Assembly: GCA_050259035.1 (NCBI GenBank)
Contig: JBLMZW010000188.1
Coordinates: 1 to 64,000, forward strand
DNA length: 64,000 nucleotides
Direction: 5' to 3'
Source of the DNA: JBLMZW01 sp050259035
GTDB taxonomy: Bacteria > Bacillota > Syntrophomonadia > Syntrophomonadales > DTU052
This document shows, piece by piece, positions 24,037 to 33,800 of the stretch. Both the position numbers and the translations under genes were made by a program. Position 1 is the stretch's first letter. Every line of letters starts with the position of its first letter. Below the pieces are notes generated by a model. It was not told the DNA's origin. It saw nothing but the letters and a program-made list of their open reading frames with translations, and made no database searches.

Positions 24037-25029
24037 ATGACATTGCTGGAACAAATTAGAGAGAAAGCTCAGGCGAAGTACAAAACCATCGTACTGCCTG
24101 AAGGCACAGAAGACCGTACCCTTAAAGCGGTCGAAACCCTAATCAAGGATAAGATCGCTCGACCGATTTTGCTGGGCGCGGAGCAAGCGGTCAAAGATCA
24201 AGCACAAAAAGTTGGAGCAAATATAACTGGAGCCGAAATTGTTGATCCCATTAACGCTCCATTTTATGGCGATTTTGTCCAACAGTTTTATGAAATGCGC
24301 AAGGACAAGGGTATGACCGAAGATAAAGCCAAGCAGTTAATGCTGGACCCACTATTCTTTGGTTCAATGATGGTCAAGATGGGCAAGGCTGACGGAGAAG
24401 TTGCAGGTGCAATTAATACTACCGGGAACGTGCTTCGTCCGGCATTACAGATCATCAAAACCGCCAAAGGCATATCAGCCGTATCTGGCGCATTCATTAT
24501 GATAGTTCCCAACTGTGATCTTGGCGATAACGGTCTGTTTGTATTTGCAGACTGCGCAGTTACCCCCAATGCTACAGCCGAACAGTTGGCAGAATTTGCT
24601 TGGGTATCAGCCCAGACCGCTAAGAACCTGTGCGGTATGAAAGAACCGAAGGTCGGAATGCTGTCTTTCTCAACTAAAGGCAGTGCCAGCCATGAGCTTG
24701 TTGACAAAGTTGTGAAGGCTACAGAAATTGCTAAGTCCAGGTGGCCAGAACTTCCGGTTGACGGAGAATTCCAAGCCGATGCCGCTTTGATTGCTTCAGT
24801 CGGAGCATCAAAGGCTCCCGGAAGCCCTGTAGCGGGACAATGTAACGTGTTGATTTTCCCTGACCTGCAAGCCGGAAACATCGGATACAAACTGGTACAG
24901 AGACTGGCCAAGGCAGAAGCTATTGGTCCTATACTGCAGGGTATGGATAAGCCAGTAAACGATTTATCAAGAGGTTGCAGTGTTGAAGACGTAGTAAATG
25001 TCGTAGCTATGACGGCAGTGCGGGCATAA
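24037..25029 (+). CDS. pta: Phosphate acetyltransferase
   Basis: Converts acetyl-CoA and phosphate to acetyl phosphate and CoA. It has 330 residues, the short single-domain form without the N-terminal DRTGG extension. Seen: VLPEGTEDRTLKA near residue 20, KADGEVAGAINTTGNVLRPALQ near 118, and the C-terminal NVLIFPDLQAGNIGYKLVQR. A strong AAAAGGAGG precedes ATG 24037. With ackA it forms the substrate-level phosphorylation step that would conserve ATP during fatty-acid oxidation to acetate. Confidence 0.97.
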   Translation: MTLLEQIREKAQAKYKTIVLPEGTEDRTLKAVETLIKDKIARPILLGAEQAVKDQAQKVGANITGAEIVDPINAPFYGDFVQQFYEMRKDKGMTEDKAKQLMLDPLFFGSMMVKMGKADGEVAGAINTTGNVLRPALQIIKTAKGISAVSGAFIMIVPNCDLGDNGLFVFADCAVTPNATAEQLAEFAWVSAQTAKNLCGMKEPKVGMLSFSTKGSASHELVDKVVKATEIAKSRWPELPVDGEFQADAALIASVGASKAPGSPVAGQCNVLIFPDLQAGNIGYKLVQRLAKAEAIGPILQGMDKPVNDLSRGCSVEDVVNVVAMTAVRA

Positions 25030-25128
25030 TACTGCAATAGTTTGAGGGGGTAGATAAATAGGTTAAGGATTCTTAATATATTAATAGATCTTTATTACTC
25101 TCGTTAAAATGAGGAGGTTTAGTTTATA

Positions 25129-26322
25129 ATGAAGGTTCTAGTAGTTAACTGTGGAAGCTCATCGATTAAATATCAGGTTTTCGACATGACTGACGAGTCA
25201 GTCTTAGCCAAGGGATTAGTCGACCGGGTTGGTATTCCCGGTACGGTTCTGAAACATGAGCCTGCTGGCAAAGACGAGGTTGTTATAAAGAAAGATTTAC
25301 CCGATCATACCGCAGGCATGAAATTAGTTCTGGAAGTACTGGTCAACCCGGAATACGGTATTATCGAAAAGATGTCCGATATAGGTGCCGTTGGACATAG
25401 AGTAGTACATGGTGGCGAAGGTTTTGCCGACTCAACAGTAATTGATGACAAAGTAAAACAGGTTATTCGTGAATGCTTTGAAGTTGCTCCTTTGCATAAC
25501 CCTCCCAATCTTATGGGAATTGAAGCCTGTCAGGAATTAATGCCGGATGTTAAACATGTCGCTGTGTTTGATACCGCATTTCATCAATCCATGACCGCAG
25601 CCAACTATATGTATGCGTTGCCTTATGACGTATACGAAAAGTTCAAGGTCAGAAGATATGGATTCCACGGAACATCACACTTTTACGTATCTCACCGGGC
25701 TGCTGATATGTTAGGTAAACCGTTTGAAGAGTGCAAGATTATTACTCTGCATTTGGGCAATGGTGCTAGCATGGCGGCCATCAAAGATGGTAGAGTAATT
25801 GATACATCCATGGGCTTTACCCCTCTGGAAGGTCTGGTAATGGGGACTCGCTGCGGTGATATCGACCCGGCTATCGTTTTCTTCCTCATGGACAAACTAG
25901 GTATGAATTCAGATGAAGCTAATGGTTATTTTAATAAGAAATCTGGAATGTTAGGCCTTTCCGGAGTATCAAATGATTTGAGAGATATTCTCGAAGCGGC
26001 CGGCTCCGGAAACCAGAAAGCTCAACTGTCCCTGGACGTATACTATACCAGAGTTAAATCCTATATAGGTGCCTATTATGCTATCTTAAACGGATGTGAT
26101 TGTCTGGTATTTACCGCCGGGGTTGGCGAGAATGCTATGGATATTCGGGAAAATGTCTGTAAAGATCTTGAGTCCCTTGGCATTAAAATGGATACTGCGA
26201 AGAACAAGGTTCGCGGGAAAGAAGTGGACGTTGCTACCGAAGACTCCAAAGTCAGAATCTTCGTTATACCAACAAATGAAGAATTAGTTATCGCCAGGGA
26301 TACTGTTCGTCTTACAAAATAA
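25129..26322 (+). CDS. ackA: Acetate kinase
   Basis: Transfers phosphate from acetyl phosphate to ADP, making ATP and acetate. It has 397 residues. The ASKHA-fold motifs are clear: VLVVNCGSSSIKYQVF at the N-terminus, the catalytic Asp in VFDTAFHQSM near residue 147, HLGNGASMAAIKDGRVIDTSMGFTPLEG near 208, and FTAGVGENA near 325. A 99-bp spacer follows pta, and AATGAGGAGG lies before ATG 25129. A strong terminator follows. Confidence 0.98.
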   Translation: MKVLVVNCGSSSIKYQVFDMTDESVLAKGLVDRVGIPGTVLKHEPAGKDEVVIKKDLPDHTAGMKLVLEVLVNPEYGIIEKMSDIGAVGHRVVHGGEGFADSTVIDDKVKQVIRECFEVAPLHNPPNLMGIEACQELMPDVKHVAVFDTAFHQSMTAANYMYALPYDVYEKFKVRRYGFHGTSHFYVSHRAADMLGKPFEECKIITLHLGNGASMAAIKDGRVIDTSMGFTPLEGLVMGTRCGDIDPAIVFFLMDKLGMNSDEANGYFNKKSGMLGLSGVSNDLRDILEAAGSGNQKAQLSLDVYYTRVKSYIGAYYAILNGCDCLVFTAGVGENAMDIRENVCKDLESLGIKMDTAKNKVRGKEVDVATEDSKVRIFVIPTNEELVIARDTVRLTK

Positions 26323-26339
26323 ATGGATTGTCCAAAGAG

Positions 26340-26370
26340 GGCGGGGATAAGACCCCGCCTTTTCTGTTTA
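26340..26370 (+). terminator. Intrinsic terminator after ackA
   Basis: GGCGGGG (26340-26346) pairs with CCCCGCC (26353-26359) around a 6-base loop, followed by TTTTCTGTTT. Confidence 0.9.
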
Positions 26371-26445
26371 GAAGTGCAATTGATTTTCAGTAATCGATAT
26401 TAGTCTCTTAGCAAGGGTGGAATAACAATACGGGGCCGTGGTTTC

Positions 26446-26475
26446 TTGACAATGATCCAAGGGCAAGACTATAAT
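26446..26475 (+). promoter_or_regulatory. SigA-type promoter of the DUF177-rpmF-plsX operon
   Basis: A perfect TTGACA (26446-26451), 18 bases, then a perfect TATAAT (26470-26475), 30 bp before the DUF177 start. This is one of the best SigA matches in the window. Confidence 0.8.
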
Positions 26476-26505
26476 AAATCTGTTATTTTCACGGGGTGTT
26501 AAAAT

Positions 26506-27099
26506 ATGCTTATTGATTTATCCTGGTTGAAACTTCACCCGAAGGAAGAGGAAAAGTTTCACCTGGAACAAGACCCCAGCACGATTAATGTAGACGCCAG
26601 CCAGTTTAGACTGGTTGATCGTGTAATTGTCGATATTACAATAGGTAATACGGGTCGACTCATGGTTGGCTTTGGTACAATTAAAACGGTCCTGGAGTTC
26701 GCATGTGACAGGTGTCTTTCAAAGTTCAGAAGGCCTTTTAACATTCCCTTCGACGTTGAATTCTGTGAAGAGATTAACCGAGACTACTTTAAAAATGAAG
26801 AAAATTTTATCTACTTCACTGAACCGGTAGTCGATCTTGAGCACGTGGTTTTAGAGAGCATTTTCCTTAACTTGCCCCTGAGGACCTTGTGCTCTCCAGA
26901 TTGCAAGGGTTTATGTCCTGTTTGTGGCTGCGACCTAAACCAAAGACAATGTGAATGCCGTAAGGAGGATACTGACCCAAGATGGGATGTTCTTGCTAAG
27001 CTTATGAAGGGGAAGGAGGTCGAGTATGGGAGTACCGAAAAGGAGGCAGTCCAAGACCCGGAAAAACATGAGACGGTCCCAGTGGAGAAAGATGGATAG
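26506..27099 (+). CDS. DUF177/YceD family protein
   Basis: A 197-residue member of the YceD/YlbN family, nearly always next to rpmF and linked to 23S rRNA or ribosome assembly. Seen: CDRCLSKF near residue 65 and a C-terminal cysteine-rich segment CSPDCKGLCPVCGCDLNQRQCECR (near 125-148), which may bind zinc. The charged tail after about residue 170 is coded within the first 74 bp of rpmF in another frame, a long overlap. The exact activity is unknown. Confidence 0.92.
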   Translation: MLIDLSWLKLHPKEEEKFHLEQDPSTINVDASQFRLVDRVIVDITIGNTGRLMVGFGTIKTVLEFACDRCLSKFRRPFNIPFDVEFCEEINRDYFKNEENFIYFTEPVVDLEHVVLESIFLNLPLRTLCSPDCKGLCPVCGCDLNQRQCECRKEDTDPRWDVLAKLMKGKEVEYGSTEKEAVQDPEKHETVPVEKDG

Positions 27100-27199
27100 C
27101 CCGGCTCTTGTTGAATGCCCGCAGTGTCATGAACTGAAAATGCCACATCGTATATGTCTCAAGTGTGGCTACTATAACGGAAAAGAAGTTATAAATTAA
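27026..27199 (+). CDS. rpmF: Large ribosomal subunit protein bL32
   Basis: A 57-residue ribosomal protein beginning MGVPKRRQSKTRKNMRRS, with the zinc-type cysteines in CPQCHELKMPHRIC and LKCGYY. AAGGAGGT at 27013-27020 precedes ATG 27026. It starts 74 bp inside the DUF177 gene in the +2 frame. The DUF177-rpmF-plsX order is conserved in Firmicutes. Confidence 0.96.
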   Translation: MGVPKRRQSKTRKNMRRSQWRKMDSPALVECPQCHELKMPHRICLKCGYYNGKEVIN

Positions 27200-27205
27200 G
27201 ACCTG

Positions 27206-27250
27206 TAAAAAGTAAGGTAAGAGTCCATGACTGTTAGCTTACTTTTTATT
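27206..27250 (+). terminator. Hairpin and T tract between rpmF and plsX
   Basis: AAAAAGTAAG (about 27207-27216) pairs with CTTACTTTTT (27238-27247), with further partial pairing inside, followed by ATTTAAGG. It could be a leaky terminator that lowers plsX expression relative to rpmF, since no new promoter is evident before plsX. Confidence 0.55.
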
Positions 27251-27263
27251 TAAGGAGTTTTAA

Positions 27264-28226
27264 ATGATAAAAATTGCTGTTGATGCAATGGGCGGAGACA
27301 ATGCTCCGCATGAAGTTGTTGCCGGTGCGATACAAGCCACCGAATTACTGGATGTTGGGGTTATTCTGGTAGGGGAGCAACAACGTCTTGAATCGGAATT
27401 AGGTAAATATAAGGGCCGGACGGCCCGGGTTCAAGTTGTTCATGCCAGCGAAGTAATAGGAATGGACGAACATCCTGCCACTGCATTGCGCAAGAAAAAG
27501 GATGCCTCGATAATAGTGGCTACAGGACTTGTAGCCAGGGGTCAGGCTGACGCTGTAGTATCTTGCGGTAATACCGGTGCGCAAATGGCTGCTGCGATAT
27601 TTGGATTAGGCCGGTTTCCGGGCATAGAACGGCCAGCCATTGCTGCAATAGTTCCCAAACCAACCGGATCAGCCGTTTTTCTTGATGTTGGAGCCAATGT
27701 AGACGTTAAAGTACCTCAATTATTACAGTTTGCTTTGATGGGCAAAGCTTATTGTGAGGTTGGACTCGGGTATAATAATCCCAGAATCGCTATATTGAAT
27801 AACGGCGAAGAAGAAACTAAAGGAAATCAGGTAGTTATCGCTGCTTTTGCCGAGTTAAAGGATTTACCTATTAATTTTGTGGGTAACATTGAAGGTAGAG
27901 ATTTTTTTGGGGATGCGGCTGATGTCGTTGTTTGTGACGGATTTGTCGGCAACATTGTCCTTAAGCTAATCGAAGGCATGGCTTTTATGATAATGAAAAA
28001 GCTAACTGGTAGAATTCCCAATGTTGATGAGCTATTAAGTGATTTTGATTATGCTAATGTTGGTGGAGCCCCTTTACTCGGAGTTAAAGGAATAAGTATA
28101 GTATGTCATGGCAGTTCTAAAGCCAAGGCTGTATCCAATGGCATAGCAATGGCTACTAGATGTGTGAAAGAACAATTAGTGAATAGAATTGGGCAATCTC
28201 TGGCAAATATCAGTGATCAGGCCTAA
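27264..28226 (+). CDS. plsX: Phosphate acyltransferase PlsX
   Basis: Makes acyl phosphate from acyl-ACP as the first step of phosphatidic acid synthesis in most bacteria. It has 320 residues. Seen: the N-terminal KIAVDAMGGDNAPHEVV, ALRKKKDASI near residue 75, SCGNTGAQMA near 99, and the C-terminal VVCDGFVGNIVLKLIEG. It is followed after 32 bp by acpP. The usual fabH, fabD and fabG genes found between plsX and acpP in many Firmicutes are missing here. Confidence 0.97.
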   Translation: MIKIAVDAMGGDNAPHEVVAGAIQATELLDVGVILVGEQQRLESELGKYKGRTARVQVVHASEVIGMDEHPATALRKKKDASIIVATGLVARGQADAVVSCGNTGAQMAAAIFGLGRFPGIERPAIAAIVPKPTGSAVFLDVGANVDVKVPQLLQFALMGKAYCEVGLGYNNPRIAILNNGEEETKGNQVVIAAFAELKDLPINFVGNIEGRDFFGDAADVVVCDGFVGNIVLKLIEGMAFMIMKKLTGRIPNVDELLSDFDYANVGGAPLLGVKGISIVCHGSSKAKAVSNGIAMATRCVKEQLVNRIGQSLANISDQA

Positions 28227-28258
28227 ACTGTACTTAACAAACAATTGGGGGTGGAACG

Positions 28259-28498
28259 GTGAACGACTTTTTTCTATTATGCCGGAATATCTTAGCCGAA
28301 CATCTTAACATTCAGCCAGATTTGATCAGTATGGATACGACATTTGAGGAGATAAACGCAGATTCCATCGATATTGTGGAAATGATAATGGCGGTTGAAG
28401 ACAAGTATGATGTCGAGTTTCCTGAGGATGATTTAGACAAGTTTAAAACTATGGGATCTTTAATTAAAGTCCTTTATGAATACTTAAATAGCAGGTGA
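28259..28498 (+). CDS. acpP: Acyl carrier protein
   Basis: A 79-residue acidic carrier for acyl chains. The attachment serine lies in NADSIDIVEMIM (Ser36), with DSI instead of the common DSL. The rest follows the four-helix ACP pattern (VEDKYDVEFPEDDL). The start is GTG 28259 behind GGGGGTGG. The stop overlaps the rnc start region (GTGA). Confidence 0.94.
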   Translation: MNDFFLLCRNILAEHLNIQPDLISMDTTFEEINADSIDIVEMIMAVEDKYDVEFPEDDLDKFKTMGSLIKVLYEYLNSR

Positions 28499-29196
28499 AG
28501 GGTTTGAAAACCAGTAGGAAAAGGGCCGAAGAGTTTGCGGAATTGAATTTTATTCAAATCGAACAGCTTGAGCTATTAGTAACAGCCCTTACTCACCCTT
28601 CATACGCTCAGGAACACGGTGGAGTGGAAAATAATCAGCGTCTTGAGTTTTTAGGGGATGCAGTGCTGAATCTAGTGGTGGCTACTTATCTTTATCAAAG
28701 ATTTCCCGACCAGCAGGAAGGTGTACTAACCAAAATCAGAGCTAAAATGGTCTGCGAACAATACCTGGTTAAGATGGCCAAAGATTTACGAGTAGGGGAT
28801 TATGTAATCCTGGGTAGAGGAGAAGAGAATTCTGGTGGGCGAAAGCGCAATTCGATATTAGCGGATTGCGTTGAAGCGATCATAGGTGCAATATTTCTTA
28901 ACCGTGGCTTGGATTATACGTATTCATTTATCTTACGTTACCTGGAAAACGATATAGGCTTAATAGCTGACGGCAATTTTTACGATTACAAATCCAGATT
29001 ACAAGAACTGGTTCAAAGTAGTGGCCGTGATAATGTTACCTATGAAATTCTTGATGAAAGTGGTCCGGCTCACGACAAAACATTTATGGCCGGGGTTTAT
29101 TATCAGAACAGATTGCTGGCTAAAGGTTTAGGAAAAAGTAAGAAAGAAGCTGAGCAAAAGGCTGCCGAACTGGCCCTTCAGGATGGACTGGAGTGA
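28495..29196 (+). CDS. rnc: Ribonuclease III
   Basis: A double-strand-specific endoribonuclease that processes rRNA and mRNAs. It has 233 residues. The RNase III signature QRLEFLGDAVLNLVVATYL sits near 49-67, with catalytic Glu and Asp, followed by ADCVEAIIGAIFLNRG. The C-terminal double-strand RNA-binding domain (about 163-230) ends in GKSKKEAEQKAAELAL. GTG 28495 overlaps the acpP stop by 4 bp; TTG 28504 behind AGGTGAAGG is an equally good start. Confidence 0.96.
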   Translation: MKGLKTSRKRAEEFAELNFIQIEQLELLVTALTHPSYAQEHGGVENNQRLEFLGDAVLNLVVATYLYQRFPDQQEGVLTKIRAKMVCEQYLVKMAKDLRVGDYVILGRGEENSGGRKRNSILADCVEAIIGAIFLNRGLDYTYSFILRYLENDIGLIADGNFYDYKSRLQELVQSSGRDNVTYEILDESGPAHDKTFMAGVYYQNRLLAKGLGKSKKEAEQKAAELALQDGLE

Positions 29197-30290
29197 AAAA
29201 GCACGCCATAATACCTATCTTTATTCCTCACCGCGGTTGTTCATATAACTGTGTCTACTGTAATCAAAAAAGTATAACCGGCCAACTGTCGCGTATTTCT
29301 GTCCTAGAAATTGATAACGTGATTAAGAGCCATCTTCAAAACATGCCTGATTCAATTATTCCCGAAATCGCATTTTATGGTGGAAGCTTTACAGCTTTGC
29401 CAATGGCGAAACAACAGGAATTACTAAAAATAGCTGAGCCGTATGTTGTAAGTGGTTCGGTTAGTGGTATTAGGATTTCCACCAGGCCGGATGCAATAGA
29501 TAATGATATCTTGGAATTACTGGCGAGTTACCGGGTAAAGGTTATAGAGTTAGGGGTACAATCCCTTGACAGAGAGATCCTTCGTATATCAGGAAGGCCT
29601 TATGAGCCTGGGATAGTGGCCGAAGTATCAAAACTTATTAAACAAAAAGGATTTGTTCTGGGACACCAAATAATGATCGGACTTCCAGGATCGGACCCGA
29701 GTAAGGAAATTGATACTGCAAACAAAGTTATAGAAATAAAACCCCATTTGGCCCGGATATATCCTGCCATTGTCCTTCAAGGAACTCGGTTGGCAGAATG
29801 GTATCGTGATGGATTATACCAGCCAATTGAACTGGAAGAGGCAGTAAATATTGTTGCCATTTTATTGACCATGCTAGAAAAAGCTGGTATAAAAATAATA
29901 AGGATGGGATTGCAGCCATCAACTGATCTAGTGGAGCCCGGGAATATATTGGCGGGACCGTTTCATCCTAGTTTTGGCGAACTGGTACAGGCGGAAGTTT
30001 TTCGCCTTCAAGCTGAAGTGGCAATTACCAGGTTCCAGGAAGGAGGTACTACCCGAAGGCTTAATCTATATGTACATAGCAATGACCTCTCAAAAATGAT
30101 AGGCCATTATCGAAACAACATAAGAAGTTTAACTGAAATCTTTAAATTAGAAAGCCTCAAGGTTATCGGGCTAAATGATATCGAAAAGAAATGGGTTGGA
30201 GTAGGGGGTTGGGAAGAAGATTCTCCCCGCCTGATTATATCGCGACACGAATTTCACGAGTTGTATAAATATAAAAATATAGGGTATTAA
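29193..30290 (+). CDS. Radical SAM protein, Elp3-like, between rnc and smc
   Basis: A 365-residue radical SAM protein with the cluster motif CSYNCVYC (near residue 16-23), FYGGSFTAL near 63-71, and ELGVQSLD near 125-132, plus a C-terminal radical-SAM-associated extension. Its architecture resembles the Elp3/coproporphyrinogen-oxidase-like group, but no acetyltransferase domain is present. Genes of this kind sit between rnc and smc in many Clostridia. The substrate is unknown to me. GTG 29193 overlaps the rnc stop by 4 bp, so it is translationally coupled. Confidence 0.85.
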   Translation: MKKHAIIPIFIPHRGCSYNCVYCNQKSITGQLSRISVLEIDNVIKSHLQNMPDSIIPEIAFYGGSFTALPMAKQQELLKIAEPYVVSGSVSGIRISTRPDAIDNDILELLASYRVKVIELGVQSLDREILRISGRPYEPGIVAEVSKLIKQKGFVLGHQIMIGLPGSDPSKEIDTANKVIEIKPHLARIYPAIVLQGTRLAEWYRDGLYQPIELEEAVNIVAILLTMLEKAGIKIIRMGLQPSTDLVEPGNILAGPFHPSFGELVQAEVFRLQAEVAITRFQEGGTTRRLNLYVHSNDLSKMIGHYRNNIRSLTEIFKLESLKVIGLNDIEKKWVGVGGWEEDSPRLIISRHEFHELYKYKNIGY

Positions 30291-30310
30291 TTTTGTTGCG
30301 AGGAGGAATC

Positions 30311-30574
30311 ATGTTGGAAGTTCTAAAGGTATCTGCTAATTCTAGTCCAAAATCAGTAGCTGGGGCCTTGAGTGCTGTTTTGCGTGATAATGGAAAGGCA
30401 GAGATTCAGGCTGTGGGCGCAGGGGCGATAAACCAGACAGTCAAAGCAATAGCCATTACCCGGGGTTTTATGGCTCCTAACGGAGTGGATTTGGTAACTG
30501 TTCCTTCATTTGTTGAGATTAGTATCGATGGTGAAGACCGGACAGCCATTAAGTTTCTGGTTGAGCCTAGATAA
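30311..30574 (+). CDS. spoVS: Stage V sporulation protein S
   Basis: A small Alba-like protein, 87 residues, needed in Bacillus for progress through late sporulation stages. The sequence is highly conserved: EVLKVSANSSPKSVAGALSA, then GAGAINQTVKAIAITRGF, ending IKFLVEPR. GAGGAGGAATC precedes ATG 30311; the in-frame start at 30293 would include the ribosome-binding site. It directly follows the radical SAM gene (20 bp) and is closed by a terminator. Confidence 0.96.
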   Translation: MLEVLKVSANSSPKSVAGALSAVLRDNGKAEIQAVGAGAINQTVKAIAITRGFMAPNGVDLVTVPSFVEISIDGEDRTAIKFLVEPR

Positions 30575-30601
30575 GAATAATATATTAAATTGATTTTAAA
30601 A

Positions 30602-30635
30602 GAAAGCTGCTATTTTGGCAGTTTTCTTTTTTTTC
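30602..30635 (+). terminator. Intrinsic terminator after spoVS
   Basis: GAAAGCTGC (30602-30610) pairs with GCAGTTTTC (30618-30626), including one G-U pair, followed by eight T residues. The 200 bp from here to smc hold no other feature I can support. Confidence 0.85.
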
Positions 30636-30849
30636 TGGGTAAAGGGATGGATATAAGTTAAGATAAAGATTAAAAGAGTTTAGCATGATATTTATATAGT
30701 CGGCAAAACCAGATACTTCAGTTTTTAAGTTAAATACGCAGATTATGTAGTAATGGCATAACAAAAAACGAAGGAATCTTTTTAGAGATAACCAGTGGTT
30801 TTGATAAAATAAATAAAGTTGGTTGTAACCCACTGAATGAGGATGGATT

Positions 30850-33800
30850 ATGTATTTAAGAGAGCTTGAACTTAAGGGATTTAAGTCATTTGCGGGCAAT
30901 ACCCAAATCCAATTCGAACCAGGACTGAATGTTATCGTAGGGCCTAATGGCTGTGGCAAGAGCAATATTGTTGATGCCATACGTTGGGTCCTGGGAGAAT
31001 CCAATGTAAGAAATCTTCGTGGACAACGGGGGGAGGATGTAATATTCACTGGAACCGATCGAAAAAAGCCACTGGGGTTTGCTTCGGTTTCCATGACTAT
31101 AGACAACCAGGATCATAGTCTTAAGACTGATTATGACGAATTGACAGTAGGACGAAAGCTTTTCCGAAACGGAGAAAGTGAGTTTCAAATCAACCGCCAC
31201 GAGGTTAGATTAAAAGATATCCATAATCTTTTTTCAGGCACTGGTTTAGGCAAAAGAGGCTATTCTATTATTGGACAAGGTGAACTAGAGCAGATCTTGA
31301 ATGCCAGACCTTTTGAACGTCGGTTAATCCTGGAAGAGGCGGCTAGTTTATCGACTTATCGCCACAAAAAGGAAGAAGCGGAGGCCAAACTACAGGCGAC
31401 TGCCAATGATATTCTTCGTTTAAAAGATATAATTACCGAACTACAAAATCGTCTTTCTGAGTTAGAGGTTAAAGCCGAAAAAGCCAGGAAGTATTTAATG
31501 ATTTCGAGTGAATTGGGGCGATTAGAAAGGACCGTATTGTCCCGTGAAATTTACTTATATAATCAAGAAGGTGTTGCTCGCAGGGAAGAAATGCTTCGAT
31601 TGACGGAAGAAACAGGCTCGGCAAGAAAGGATATAGTATCCAGAGAAACGGTTATGAACCAGTTAGAAGGTACAATCAGGCAAATTGAAAGCGAGATAAG
31701 TGAACTTAAGGAAAAACGGTTTGCCCTTGCCGGGGAAATAAATAACCAGGAAAGTGAAACCAAACTGGCGGAAGAAAGATTGGTAAACATAGGCGAAAGG
31801 CTATGCCAGTTGGAATTGGATATAAAAAATTACTCTGACATGATCACTAAGGTAAGTAATGACCTTACCTTATCCCAGAATAATTATTCAGTTAAAGAGG
31901 AAGAAGTAAGCAAAAAGGCCAGAGAAGTCTTAACCTTATCTAAGGAGATTGACTCACTAGCGGGCGAAATAAAGCTAAAGGAAGAAAACCTTGAGAGTAT
32001 AAAAACCGGATTAATAGATTTATTAAACCAACAGGCCTTAATAAAGAATGGGATAGCGGAAAAGGAGGAAAAGATCAGAAAAACCCAGGAAAAACTTGAA
32101 CGCCGACATAACGAATTAGCATTTCGGCGGGAAAGAGTTGCTGGAATGGACGAAACCTTAGCGATCCTCAAAAAAGATTATATGCAGATAAGGGACGATT
32201 TGGGCGTGTTACAGAGCGAGAAGGAACGAGTAGATCAGTTAAAAACCCAGGCTGGAAATAAACTGGTTGCAGAGGAAGAACGATCCGTAACCCTGGAGAA
32301 ACACATTAGGCAAATAAAAAACCAGGTAATATCTTTGGAAGAAGCTCTTAAATCGCATGTCGGGTATTCCGAGGGAATAAAAAAGCTGATATCTTACGCG
32401 GAAAGTAACCGGGGCTTAATTCCCGGATTAATTGGGGTTTTAGCTGATTTAATTGATGTTCCGCATGGGTTGGAGATTGCGATTGAAGCTGCCTTAGGTC
32501 GGGCTATGGAAAACATAGCTGTAAACTCAGATAAGGATGCACAAAAAGCCATCAACGTACTAAAAGATAATGGATGGGGCAGAGCAACTTTTTTGCCGTT
32601 AAACATGCTCCGCCCGTTGGGTGTCAGCCAAGAACAACTCAGAACTATCAAGAATCTTAAAGGTGTTCTTGGTTTGGCTTCGGAGTTAATTGGTTTTGCC
32701 CCAGAGCATAAAAAGGCTGTAGACTATTTGTTAGGTCGAACTGTGGTGGTTGAAACTCTTGAGGTTGGATTACGATTGTTCAAAAACACCAATTCGCTGA
32801 GAATAGTGACTCGAGACGGAGAATTGATAAATCCAGGAGGAGCGATAACGGGAGGACGTTACGAAGCTCGTACTGTTACTCCCATAAGGAGAAGAAATGA
32901 CTATAAAATAAAACAAAAGGAATTGGAACAAGCAATTATTCAGGCACAGGTCATAAATGACATAGTAGATGGAATAAAGGAAAAATGCAGAACAATAGAT
33001 GATGAATTAGCATCATTGCTTAATAATATCAATGAGAAGTATTTTCGCCAGGATATGTTGGCAAAAGAGATAGAAAAAATAGACCGCGAAAAGAAACAAA
33101 CACTACAGGAAATCGAAGAAATGGTAGCAGAGGAGCGAATTGGATATATTGAGGTTGATCGTTTTATTTCCGAGATTGAGGGTTCACGAGAACAACTTAA
33201 CAGGTTATCAGAATCGGGAGAAATTATCAGTGAAAACCTGGATAAAGAAAAGGAGGAATATGATCAACTTTTGCGTCGGAACGAGTTGGTCGCGGAACGA
33301 TTAAGCTACTTTGAGGACGCTGCTAAAACTGGGCAGCGTGAATTAGAAGATTATTTACAGAATGTTCAGCGCTTACAATCAGTTGTAAACTCCTATGAAA
33401 AGAGTCTGGACGAATGCCAGGAGCAAAAACTTCGCCTGGAACAAAACGTTGTATCGGAGAATGAAAGGCGGCAGAGATTCCGGGTAAGTATTGTTGATAT
33501 TAAAAGGGATCTGGAACGGGTTGAGGGCTTACTAAAGGTATTGGAAAAGAAAAGAACTATTAACACGGAGCAAATTGCCGCGGAGAAGGAATTAATTATT
33601 CCCATACGCGAACATGCTACGATGCTTGAAGAAAAAGTTCGTAATCTGGAAATAAAAGCAGTTAGGGCAGAGATAGAAGAGAAGAACGCCCGGCAAAACT
33701 GGGAAGCCAAATTTGGCAGCGAAGACTGGCAGAGCAGCTTCGTTGAATTGGAAATACGAGAACAAAGGGAGATGAAAAGAAGAACCGAAGCATTGAAGGA

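Noticed and set aside
24288..25037. A 249-codon minus-strand frame antisense to pta.
   Set aside because: pta is unmistakable on the plus strand; the opposite frame has a composition typical of antisense shadows and no motif.
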